From Bacteroidota bacterium (lineage in GTDB: Bacteria; Bacteroidota; Bacteroidia; Chitinophagales; LD1): a DNA stretch of 64,000 nucleotides. The first letter of the stretch is position 1; each line of letters starts with the position of its first letter. Location of the stretch: contig JADJZU010000003.1 of the NCBI GenBank assembly GCA_016715625.1, positions 182,352-246,351 on the forward strand. Reading direction: 5' to 3'. Position numbers and translations under genes: made by a program. Below the pieces are notes generated by a model that saw only the letters and a list, made by a program, of their open reading frames with translations, made no database searches and was not told the origin of the DNA. Shown in pieces: positions 56,104 through 64,000 of the stretch.

Positions 56104-58230
56104 ATGCAAGTAGAAAAGTTCAGTTACGACAACAAAATAGTCCGCAACTTTGCTGTGGCCACATTTACGTGGAGCATTGTGGGCTTGCTGGTGGGTGTAA
56201 TAGCCGCCCTGCAGCTTATCTTTCCGGAGCTCAATCTCATTGAGCAGCTAACCTTTGGCCGGTTAAGACCATTACATACGAATGCGGTCATTTTCGCCTT
56301 TGTGGGTAACGGCATTTTTACGGGCGTTTACTACTCGTTGCAGAGACTAACCAAAGCCAGAATGTGGAACACAACGCTGAGCTACATTCACTTTTGGGGT
56401 TGGCAGCTCATCATCGTATTGGCAGCGGTTACGCTGATTTTCGGCATTACCACCGGAAAAGAATACGCTGAATTGGAATGGCCTATTGACATTCTCATCG
56501 CATTGGTATGGGTTGTGTTTGGTTTAAACATGTTTGGAACCATACTTACCAGAAGAGAAAGACACTTGTATGTGGCGATTTGGTTTTACATAGCCACCTG
56601 GATTACCGTTACCATGTTGCACGTGGTAAACTCATTTGAACTTCCGGTTCATTTACTGAAAAGCTATAGCTTATACGCGGGTGTGCAAGATGCACTGGTG
56701 CAGTGGTGGTATGGTCACAATGCGGTTGCGTTTTTCCTAACTACACCTTATCTGGGCTTGATGTATTACTTTTTACCTAAGGCTGTCAACCGTCCGGTGT
56801 ATTCTTACCGTCTTTCCATCATTCACTTTTGGGCTTTAATATTCCTGTATATCTGGGCAGGTCCTCACCACTTACTGTATACTGCCCTGCCGGATTGGGC
56901 ACAGTCGCTGGGCACTGTTTTTTCTGTGATGCTGATTGCGCCAAGCTGGGGAGGAATGATTAATGGTTTGTTGACACTTCGCGGTGCGTGGGATAAAGTG
57001 CGCGATGATGTTGTTTTGAAATTCTTTGTTGTGGCAGTAACGGCATATGGCATGGCCACATTCGAAGGTCCTATGCTTTCCATTAAAAGCGTAAATGCAA
57101 TTTCACACTACACCGACTGGACCATTGCACACGTGCACGTAGGCGCTTTAGGGTGGAACGGATTTTTGACCTTTGGTGTATTGTTCTGGCTGATACCCAG
57201 AATTTATCAAACCACTTTATTCTCTCGCAAATTGGCGAATGCTCACTTCTGGATTGGCACTTTGGGGATTCTGTTTTATGCCATTCCATTGTATTGGGGC
57301 GGATTGACCCAGTGGAGTATGCTGCGTCAGTTTACTGACGAGGGTGTATTGAAATATCCTAACTTCCTGGAGACATTGAATGCCATTATGCCGATGTATT
57401 ACATGCGTGCATTTGGTGGTACATTATATCTGGTGGGAGCCATCATTGGAGTTTACAATCTGGTTAAAACCATGCAACAAGGTTCGCTGCTGGCTAATGA
57501 AGATGCTGAAGCAGCACCGTTGAGCAGCACACACGAAACACACAGCAGTGAACACTGGCACCGTTGGATAGAGCGCAGACCAGTGCAAATGTTGTTGTTA
57601 GCATTTGTGATGGTAGCGATTGGTGGCATCATTGAGTTCTTACCTACCTTCCTGGTACAGAGCAATATTCCGACCATTGCCAGCGTAAAACCCTACACTC
57701 CGCTGGAGTTAGAAGGAAGAGACTTATATATCCGTGAAGGATGTTATGTGTGTCACTCCCAAATGGTTCGTCCGTTCCGCGAAGAAGTAGCCCGCTATGG
57801 CGAATACTCCAAAGCCGGAGAGTTTGTATACGACCATCCATTTCAATGGGGCAGCAAAAGAACCGGACCCGATCTGGCACGCGAAGGAGGACGCAACCCC
57901 GATAGCTGGCACTATAACCACATGGACGATCCACGCTCTACCAGCCCCGGTTCCATTATGCCGGCCTACCCATGGATGCTGGACAGAGATTTGGACCTAA
58001 GCCATACCGAAGGTAAGATACGAGCCATGACCATGCTGGGCGTGCCTTATCCTAAAAACTATGACAAGATAGCACTGGCCGATTTGGAAAAACAAGCAAA
58101 ATCTATCCAGGAGAATTTGGCCAAGAGCGGTATTAAAACCTCTGAGAAAAAGGAAATTATAGCCATGATAGCCTACTTGCAAAGACTAGGCACCGACATC
58201 AAGGCCGAACAAACAATCGCAGAGAAATAA
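56104..58230 (+). CDS. ccoNO: cbb3 cytochrome oxidase CcoN-CcoO fusion
   Basis: 708 residues. Residues 1-470 are CcoN, with 12 membrane helices and the heme-copper ligands seen in PLHTNAVIFAFV, WWYGHNAVAFFLTTPYLG, YIWAGPHHLLY and WTIAHVHVGALGWNG. A linker helix (about 495-515) leads to the CcoO domain (530-708) with heme motif CYVCHSQMVRP and the axial Met region GSIMPAYPWM. The fused form is usual in Bacteroidota. High-affinity terminal oxidase for low oxygen. Confidence 0.96.
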   Translation: MQVEKFSYDNKIVRNFAVATFTWSIVGLLVGVIAALQLIFPELNLIEQLTFGRLRPLHTNAVIFAFVGNGIFTGVYYSLQRLTKARMWNTTLSYIHFWGWQLIIVLAAVTLIFGITTGKEYAELEWPIDILIALVWVVFGLNMFGTILTRRERHLYVAIWFYIATWITVTMLHVVNSFELPVHLLKSYSLYAGVQDALVQWWYGHNAVAFFLTTPYLGLMYYFLPKAVNRPVYSYRLSIIHFWALIFLYIWAGPHHLLYTALPDWAQSLGTVFSVMLIAPSWGGMINGLLTLRGAWDKVRDDVVLKFFVVAVTAYGMATFEGPMLSIKSVNAISHYTDWTIAHVHVGALGWNGFLTFGVLFWLIPRIYQTTLFSRKLANAHFWIGTLGILFYAIPLYWGGLTQWSMLRQFTDEGVLKYPNFLETLNAIMPMYYMRAFGGTLYLVGAIIGVYNLVKTMQQGSLLANEDAEAAPLSSTHETHSSEHWHRWIERRPVQMLLLAFVMVAIGGIIEFLPTFLVQSNIPTIASVKPYTPLELEGRDLYIREGCYVCHSQMVRPFREEVARYGEYSKAGEFVYDHPFQWGSKRTGPDLAREGGRNPDSWHYNHMDDPRSTSPGSIMPAYPWMLDRDLDLSHTEGKIRAMTMLGVPYPKNYDKIALADLEKQAKSIQENLAKSGIKTSEKKEIIAMIAYLQRLGTDIKAEQTIAEK

Positions 58231-58251
58231 CCTATTTAAAACAACACAACC

Positions 58252-58419
58252 ATGTTCTCATTTGTAAAAAAATATACCGAGTCGCTGGGTGGAGCAGAAT
58301 TCTATGGCGATGCCGCGCTGCTGGTTTTTGTAATTGTGTTTGCAGGTATGCTTTGGATGGCTCTGCGCGCTGACAAAAACTATATCCACGAACTGGAACA
58401 AATTCCATTTAACGACTAA
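58252..58419 (+). CDS. ccoQ: Small cbb3 subunit CcoQ-like
   Basis: 55 residues (MFSFVKKYTESLGGAEFYGD then the helix AALLVFVIVFAGMLWMALRA). It sits exactly between ccoNO and ccoP where ccoQ is expected; length, single helix and charged tail agree. Gap 21 bp to ccoNO and 14 bp to ccoP. Confidence 0.8.
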   Translation: MFSFVKKYTESLGGAEFYGDAALLVFVIVFAGMLWMALRADKNYIHELEQIPFND

Positions 58420-58433
58420 AAATTAAAATCAAC

Positions 58434-59554
58434 ATGAAGAAAATAAATCAAATACTGATAGCTGCTCTCCTTCCTGTAGCCACCTATGCGCAGGAAACAG
58501 CACCTGCCGCCACTGAACCCGCCAACAACTCGCTGGATATTACCTGGTGGCTCATTATTGGCACAATGGTTATTTTACTGGTAGCGGTATTGCTGCTGGG
58601 TAATGTACTGATTAAGCTAACGCAAATTGTGGCCGACAAAGGCAAACTTTTCAGCCTTGCACTGCTCCTGTTGTCAGCCTCGGCTTTTGCCCAGGACCCC
58701 GCGAATGCAGCTAACTTTCCGGTAGCACAGGAAGCTGTAAAAGTTAGTTCGATGGGTGCTAAAATGAACTACATCATGGCTGCACTGGTATTACTGGCTG
58801 AGTTGACCGTGATACTTATAATGCTGTTCAATATCCGTTCGCTGCTCAATAAGCTTTCGGATAAAAAAGAAGAAGCCGCCAAACCGCTATTTGGCCAAAT
58901 GCCAAAACTGTTTGATAATCTGAATGCCTCTGTGCCTTTAGAAAAAGAGAAAGATATTTTACTGGACCATAATTATGATGGCATTCATGAATTGACAACA
59001 ACCTGCCACCTTGGTGGAAATACGGATTCTATTTCACCATTGTTTGGGCGATTGGATACCTGGCTTACTTCCATGTAATGGGCGGAGCTACTCAATTAGA
59101 AGAATACAACAGTGCCATGAAAATTGCGGCCGAGCAGCAAGAAGTAATTGCACGCGCCAACAAAAACAAAGTGGATGAAAACAACGTGCTGCTGGCCGAT
59201 GCCTTGGGCATTGCAGATGGCAAAAGCATTTTTGAAACAAACTGTGCAACCTGCCACGGTAAACTAGCAGAAGGTGGTGCAGGCCCTAACCTGACCGATA
59301 ACGCATGGATACACGGAGGAAGCCTAAACGAAGTATTTAAGAGCATCAAATACGGCTGGAGCGCAAAAGGAATGAAAGCCTGGCAAACCGATTTAAGCGC
59401 CACGCAAATTAGAAATGTAACCAGCTATATCCATTCTTTGCAGGGCTCCAATCCACCCAATGCCAAAGCTGCTGAAGGAGAAGTATTTCAAGAAGGAGCG
59501 GCTGCGGTAGATTCATCTGTAGTAGTAGCTACCGATTCCACTGTTGCTAAATAG
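58434..59554 (+). CDS. ccoP: cbb3 oxidase subunit CcoP, frameshifted
   Basis: About 373 residues when joined. Signal-like start, membrane helices at about 37-60, 75-90 and 110-135, and one heme motif (NCATCHGKLAEGG) in the C-terminal cytochrome c domain. The frame breaks near 58994: adding one G (GAATTGGACAAC) joins GIHELDNNLPPWW to GFYFTIVWAIGYLAYFH. The C-terminal domain continues to VATDSTVAK. Transfers electrons from cytochrome c to CcoNO. Confidence 0.92.
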
Positions 59555-59563
59555 AACTACATC

Positions 59564-60961
59564 ATGAGCGTTCGTTCCGAAGAATTCAGAGACTCCATTA
59601 ACACGATTACCAAAGAGGGTAAGCGCAACTGGATATTTGCCAAACGCCCCAAAGGCAAACTCTATAATTGGAGAACGCTCGTGAGCATTGTGTACATAGC
59701 GGTGTTCTTTACACTCCCCTGGATTAAAATACACGGTGAGCCGTTATTTATGCTAAATATATTGGAGCGTAAGTTCATTTTGTTCGGAATGATTTTCTGG
59801 CCGCAGGATTTCTTTCTGTTCGTAATAGCTATGCTCACATTTATGGTATTCATAGTGCTGTTCACGGTGGTGTATGGTCGGGTATTTTGTGGATGGGTAT
59901 GTCCGCAAACCATCTTTATGGAAATGATCTTCCGCAAAATTGAATACTTGATTGATGGCGATGCCGAGAAACAAAAAAACCTGATGCGCAGTAGCTGGAC
60001 CTTAGAGAAAATAGGCAAACGGACTGCTAAGTTTGTTTTGTTCTTTTCTTTATCCTTCATTATTGCCAACTATTTTCTGGCTTATCTCACCGGCATGGAT
60101 AATGTGCTTATGCTGGTGAAAGAAGGGATAGCAGCGCACTTAAGTACCTTTATACCGCTCATCATCTTCACCTTTGTATTCTTTGCTGTGTATTGGTGGT
60201 TTCGCGAGCAGGCTTGCCTTATTGTGTGCCCTTATGGCCGCCTGCAAGGGGTCATGCTGGATCCAAACTCTATTGTGGTGGCCTACGACTATGTGCGGGG
60301 CGAACCCAGAGGAAAAATCTCCCACCATGCCGAAGAGAAGAAGGGCGATTGTATTGATTGTTTGGATTGTGTGCGGGTGTGCCCCACCGGCATTGACATT
60401 CGGAACGGTACTCAGTTAGAGTGTGTGAATTGCACTGCTTGCATTGATGCCTGCGATGCCATTATGACCAAGGTGCATCGCCCTACCGGTCTCATCCGCT
60501 ATGCTTCCGAAAACAACATCGCTAAAAATGAAAAACTGAAAATCACTCCGCGCATGGTAGCCTATTCAGCCGTGTTGCTGGTATTGGTGATGGTGCTTAC
60601 CGGGTTTCTCTTATCGCGCAAAGATGTGCAGGCTACCGTTATGCGCGCACAAGGAATGTTGTATCAGGAAATGCCAGACAATAAGATAAGTAACCTTTAC
60701 AACATTAAGTTGGTGAACAAAACCCGTAAAGACATCCCGGTTACAATAAAAGTAGACGATGATGAACATCGCGGTGCCGAAATCAAGATGGTCGGCAAGC
60801 CTCTGGTAGTGCCAAAAGAAAGTGTAGGTGATGGTGTATTCTTTATCATTTTACCTAAAGACCAGGTGCATAACCGTAAAAACAAAATAGAGCTGGAGAT
60901 ATACAGTGGCGAAAAGAAAGTGCAGACTGTGAAAACCAATTTTATAGCACCAAACATGTAA
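59564..60961 (+). CDS. ccoG: cbb3 assembly ferredoxin CcoG
   Basis: 465 residues, RdxA/FixG family. Five or six membrane helices; CGWVCPQTIFMEMIFRKIE and CLIVCPYGRLQGVMLD blocks; two 4Fe-4S sets CIDCLDCVRVCPTGID and CVNCTACIDACDAIM; C-terminal periplasmic Ig-like domain (about 340-465). It reduces copper during CcoN assembly. 9 bp after ccoP. Confidence 0.95.
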   Translation: MSVRSEEFRDSINTITKEGKRNWIFAKRPKGKLYNWRTLVSIVYIAVFFTLPWIKIHGEPLFMLNILERKFILFGMIFWPQDFFLFVIAMLTFMVFIVLFTVVYGRVFCGWVCPQTIFMEMIFRKIEYLIDGDAEKQKNLMRSSWTLEKIGKRTAKFVLFFSLSFIIANYFLAYLTGMDNVLMLVKEGIAAHLSTFIPLIIFTFVFFAVYWWFREQACLIVCPYGRLQGVMLDPNSIVVAYDYVRGEPRGKISHHAEEKKGDCIDCLDCVRVCPTGIDIRNGTQLECVNCTACIDACDAIMTKVHRPTGLIRYASENNIAKNEKLKITPRMVAYSAVLLVLVMVLTGFLLSRKDVQATVMRAQGMLYQEMPDNKISNLYNIKLVNKTRKDIPVTIKVDDDEHRGAEIKMVGKPLVVPKESVGDGVFFIILPKDQVHNRKNKIELEIYSGEKKVQTVKTNFIAPNM

Positions 60962-60965
60962 CACT

Positions 60966-61412
60966 ATGATTAAAAAACTGAATTGGGGTTGGCGCATTGC
61001 CGGTGTGTATTTGTCGTTTGTAGTGTTTATCATCTACATGGTTTACCGTTCGGTGAACATGAAAACCGAGTTGGTAACTGCTGACTACTATGCCGAGGAG
61101 CTTAATTACCAGGAGCATATCAACAAACTAAACCTGACACAAAAGTTATCGGAGCAATTAGCGATAACCGTACAAGACGAAAAGCTTACCCTTTCATTTC
61201 CCAAAGAGGTTGCCGGACAATCCATTAAGGCCGACATATACTTCTATTGCCCAAGCAATAGCAAAAACGACTATCGCACCAGTTGCAGCACAGCTGCTGG
61301 AATTTGCGAGGTTAATACCACCGAGGTAAAGAAAGGAGGATACAAAGTAAAAGTAAACTGGAGCGCAGCCGGTGCTGATTATTACAACGAAAATTTCATC
61401 AATATCAATTGA
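60966..61412 (+). CDS. ccoH: CcoH/FixH-family protein
   Basis: 148 residues. One N-terminal helix (WGWRIAGVYLSFVVFIIYMV) then a periplasmic beta domain (IYFYCPSNSKNDY ... KVNWSAAGADYYNENF). FixH proteins assist cbb3 maturation. It lies 4 bp after ccoG and its stop abuts the next start (1 bp between). Confidence 0.88.
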   Translation: MIKKLNWGWRIAGVYLSFVVFIIYMVYRSVNMKTELVTADYYAEELNYQEHINKLNLTQKLSEQLAITVQDEKLTLSFPKEVAGQSIKADIYFYCPSNSKNDYRTSCSTAAGICEVNTTEVKKGGYKVKVNWSAAGADYYNENFININ

Positions 61413-61413
61413 T

Positions 61414-62139
61414 ATGGAACTGATGTTAGCTGCTTTATCGCTGGGTATTATGGGAAGTTTCCACTGCATAGGCATGTGTGGACCCATTGCGCTGGCTTTG
61501 CCGCTAGGCCGTGAAAGTCGTTGGAAACAAGTATCGGGCAGTATAGTGTACAATGGGGGACGGGTGGCTACCTATGGCCTGTTTGGTCTTCTGTTTGGCT
61601 TGGTAGGTAAAGGGTTTGTTTTGGGCGGTTACCAACAAATTATGTCAATTGTATTAGGTGCGCTCATTTTGCTTGCTCTGTTGGTTCCGGCAGTAGCTGA
61701 AAAAGCTTCAATCATATCTAATCTGGTTAGTCCCGTTATAACCAAAATCAAATCTGCATTGAGTCAACTGTTTAAAGAGAAAAGCTATAGTGCGCTTTTT
61801 TCTATTGGGTTGCTCAATGGTTTTCTGCCTTGCGGGTTGGTCTATTTGGCAGTAGCAGGTTCTATGGCTACCGGAGATGCCTGGAAGGGTAGCGCATTTA
61901 TGATGGCATTCGGAGCAGGCACTTTACCGGCAATGCTGTTTGTATCAGTGGCTTCCAGGTTCATCAGTTTGCAGTGGAGAAACAATATGCGGAAAGCAGT
62001 GCCGGTATTTGTTGGACTTATGGCTTGTGTGCTCATTCTTCGTGGGCTCAACTTGGGGATTCCCTATCTGAGCCCCGAACTGAGCAAAACAGATTGCACG
62101 CAGCATACCTGTTGTCATAAAAAAGATGTGAAACCCTAA
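61414..62139 (+). CDS. TauE/SafE (UreH-like) membrane protein of the cbb3 operon
   Basis: 241 residues from ATG 61414 (MELMLAALSLGIMGSFHCIG). Six helices; the conserved GSFHCIGMCGPI and LLNGFLPCGLVYLAVAGS motifs have Cys pairs that could bind copper. A Cys/His-rich tail (DCTQHTCCHKK) adds to this. Such proteins follow ccoH in Bacteroidota and may help Cu or heme supply (inference). Confidence 0.87.
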   Translation: MELMLAALSLGIMGSFHCIGMCGPIALALPLGRESRWKQVSGSIVYNGGRVATYGLFGLLFGLVGKGFVLGGYQQIMSIVLGALILLALLVPAVAEKASIISNLVSPVITKIKSALSQLFKEKSYSALFSIGLLNGFLPCGLVYLAVAGSMATGDAWKGSAFMMAFGAGTLPAMLFVSVASRFISLQWRNNMRKAVPVFVGLMACVLILRGLNLGIPYLSPELSKTDCTQHTCCHKKDVKP

Positions 62140-62211
62140 CATAGCACTACAAGATAAACCGAGATAAAGCGTTCATTAAATTAATAGAAACCGATACATA
62201 AAAACAGTTTT

Positions 62212-62637
62212 ATGGAAATTATCATCAACGATTCGCTTACCATCAGTGAATTACAACAGGCCTTCAGCAGCGAGTTTCCGTTTCTGAAAATCGAGTTTTT
62301 TGATGCGCCTTACAAAGCCGAAAAAGCCTTACCAAAATCCAAGATGTATGCCCACGACCGTAAAATTGGTTCCATACGCAAGTCGCATGCAGAAGGTCGG
62401 CTTTCTGTTACCAGCCAGGAAAAAGTAAGTGATATAGAATTTGAACTCTGGAAAAAATTCGGGCTATCGGCTCAGATCTTCCGCAAAAGCGGGAACGTGT
62501 GGATAGAAACATCGCTCACCGATTCCTGGAGCTTAGAACAACAAAACCGCGAAGGATTAGAACTCAGCAAATCGCACAAAACACCTTTTCAGGAAACGGA
62601 AGAAAACGACCCGACCGATCGCGATAAATGGGAATAA
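62212..62637 (+). CDS. Conserved hypothetical protein after the cbb3 operon
   Basis: 141 residues, soluble. It starts MEIIINDSLTISELQQAFSS, with a ubiquitin-like/beta-grasp feel and several Lys/His-rich stretches (KSKMYAHDRKIGSIRKSHAE), and ends with an acidic tail. I do not recognise a named domain. It lies 72 bp after the cbb3 genes and may be the last member of the operon. Confidence 0.65.
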   Translation: MEIIINDSLTISELQQAFSSEFPFLKIEFFDAPYKAEKALPKSKMYAHDRKIGSIRKSHAEGRLSVTSQEKVSDIEFELWKKFGLSAQIFRKSGNVWIETSLTDSWSLEQQNREGLELSKSHKTPFQETEENDPTDRDKWE

Positions 62638-62776
62638 GTATCCGTATACTGAATTTGTTACAAGCGTAAACAACTGGTAGCATCTTCTTTTTCAATACGC
62701 TTGTTTTTCCACACGCTTTCTAAAGCATAATAAAGTTCGCGCCTTTGCGTTTATTAGCGCAAAATTCAATAAACCA

Positions 62777-63841
62777 TTGAAAAGGTTCTCGCTCCTATTT
62801 GTCCTCTTCAGCTCTATACAGGCATTTGCCCAGTTAGGTGGTAGCACCACTTATAATTTCCTGAATCTATCACCCGATGCCCGAATTACTTCGCTTGGGG
62901 GCACCAATGTTTCCATCTACGACCACAACCTGAATACTCAGCTGGCGAATCCCGCATCGCTTAACCGCAGAATGAACCGACAGGTCTCGTTTGGCACTGT
63001 CATTTATCCGGGAGGAGTCAATTTCGGCAATGTGGCTTATGCCCACCGTTTCGATAAAGTGCCCGGAGTGTTCGGCTTTGGCGTGCAATACATTGCCTAC
63101 GGGCGATTTACCGAAACAGATGAACAAGCCAACGAACTGGGGCGCTTCAGTGCCGGTGAAACCAACACCTACGTGGGCTATGCTTATCCTTTTGGTCGTT
63201 TATTTTCAGTGGGGGCCAATGCCAAAATCATTTACTCGCAAATGGGTCCTTACAGTTCGTTTGGCATGGCTACGGATATTGGATTCACCATCAACGACAC
63301 CGCACATTTTATTACTGCCAGTCTGGTAGCCAAAAATCTGGGCGGACAGATAAAACCCTATAACCGGGGCGTGCGCGAACCACTTCCGTTTGATTTGCAG
63401 GCGGGCATTTCGGTCGGATTTAAAGGGGTGCCTTTCCGCATACATGCTACGTTTCACCATCTCACCCAATGGGATATCCGCTATGATAATCCGGCAGACC
63501 AGCAAGACAGCAACCTCTTTGACGACACCACCGGTCAAAAACCTAAGAAGTACATTGCCGATAAACTTTTCCGCCATGTCATTATTGGGGTAGAGTTCAA
63601 TATCAAAAAGATTGTGCGCATCGACATTGCCTACAACCACCTTCGCCAGCAGGAACTTCGCCTCACTACCCGCAAAGGTGTGCCGGGGCTATCGTTTGGC
63701 ATGGGCGTTAGAATTCGTCAGTTTGATTTCAGCTATGGATTTCAGCCCCTCGCACAAGGGCAGGTTATGAACCACTTTACCTTTACCGTTTACACCGCAG
63801 GATTCACACAAAAGAAGACGGTAAAAAGCGAAAAGCGTTAA
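62777..63841 (+). CDS. porQ: Type IX secretion system protein PorQ
   Basis: 354 residues. It uses a TTG start at 62777; no ATG precedes. A signal peptide (LFVLFSSIQAFA) is followed by a PorV/PorQ-like outer-membrane barrel with LSPDARITSLGGTNVSIYDHNL and TQLANPASL near the N-terminus, alternating strands, and an end IRQFDFSYGFQPLAQGQVMNHFTFTV. PorQ helps attach T9SS cargo to A-LPS at the surface and pairs with the sorting-domain proteins elsewhere in the window. Confidence 0.9.
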   Translation: MKRFSLLFVLFSSIQAFAQLGGSTTYNFLNLSPDARITSLGGTNVSIYDHNLNTQLANPASLNRRMNRQVSFGTVIYPGGVNFGNVAYAHRFDKVPGVFGFGVQYIAYGRFTETDEQANELGRFSAGETNTYVGYAYPFGRLFSVGANAKIIYSQMGPYSSFGMATDIGFTINDTAHFITASLVAKNLGGQIKPYNRGVREPLPFDLQAGISVGFKGVPFRIHATFHHLTQWDIRYDNPADQQDSNLFDDTTGQKPKKYIADKLFRHVIIGVEFNIKKIVRIDIAYNHLRQQELRLTTRKGVPGLSFGMGVRIRQFDFSYGFQPLAQGQVMNHFTFTVYTAGFTQKKTVKSEKR

Positions 63842-63844
63842 TCC

Positions 63845-64000
63845 ATGAAATGTAGGGTTTGGTTGTTTCCGGCAGTTCTGGTTGTATTGCTTATTAACTC
63901 CTGTAAAGAAGAAGCATTTACTCCACTTAACTTTCGGAGTTTACCCGCACCACTGATTCCTGCAGCATCATCGGCACGCCCGACCTGACGGATTTCACCA
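63845..64000 (+). CDS. Lipoprotein start, partial and frameshifted
   Basis: ATG 63845, lipobox LINSC (Cys20). The first frame stops at 63986, but near 63930 a +1 shift gives LSEFTRTTDSCSIIGTPDLT, which stays open to the window end. A one-base error is likely. It lies 3 bp after porQ. The product is an outer-membrane or periplasmic lipoprotein of unknown function. Confidence 0.6.

Overview
The window comes from an aerobic, gliding-type Bacteroidota chromosome (Chitinophagales/Sphingobacteriales-like; the exact order is inference). Support comes from an alternative complex III joined to a caa3-type oxidase, a fused CcoNO cbb3 oxidase, a type IX secretion protein (PorQ), C-terminal T9SS sorting domains, a PUR/DUF3276 protein and TAnnTTTG-like promoter elements.

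Layout. 1-2.5 kb: the tail of one gene, an XRE regulator with a degenerate IrrE-like domain, and a small exported protein. 2.5-17.9 kb: one enormous secreted gene on the minus strand (about 4,870 codons). It has eight tandem RCC1 beta-propellers, then IPT/TIG, MopE-like, PKD and T9SS sorting domains, and it is broken by several indels. This block lies exactly between an intact tRNA-Ala(GGC) (17.9 kb) and a 46-nt copy of that tRNA's 3' half (2.5 kb), the footprint expected of an element integrated into a tRNA gene. 18-20.3 kb: surE, a small membrane protein and lpxB. 20.6-21.1 kb: a 22-bp tandem array of 24 units. 21.2-36 kb: a minus-strand operon actABCDEF-coxBA-cyoE-coxCC'-coxD (quinol to cytochrome c to O2), in which CoxB carries a C-terminal OmpA-like peptidoglycan-binding domain. 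36.3-40.8 kb: a collagen-like exoprotein, a PUR protein and an ABC exporter. 41-45 kb: pyrG, a ferredoxin reductase-like flavoprotein and a Na/Pi symporter.

45.2-62.6 kb is a plus-strand microaerobic/redox region. It opens with ccoI (Cu ATPase) and ends with ccoS-ccoNO-ccoQ-ccoP-ccoG-ccoH and a TauE/SafE-type protein. Between them are a universal stress protein, a Crp/Fnr regulator, two DUF2892-like proteins, rhodaneses, a methyltransferase-HMA fusion, thioredoxin, a rhodanese-thioredoxin lipoprotein, DUF983 and OsmC. Four promoters here share a dyad centred exactly 33 bp upstream of a conserved -7-like octamer, and a perfect FNR-like palindrome precedes ccoS. This suggests one Crp/Fnr regulon linking low-oxygen respiration and thiol/sulfur handling. 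The window closes with porQ and a partial lipoprotein.

Many conserved genes (coxA, actB, actC, ccoI, ccoP, usp and others) carry single-base indels, several in homopolymers. This looks like uncorrected long-read assembly error rather than decay, so the frameshifted genes are described as single genes.
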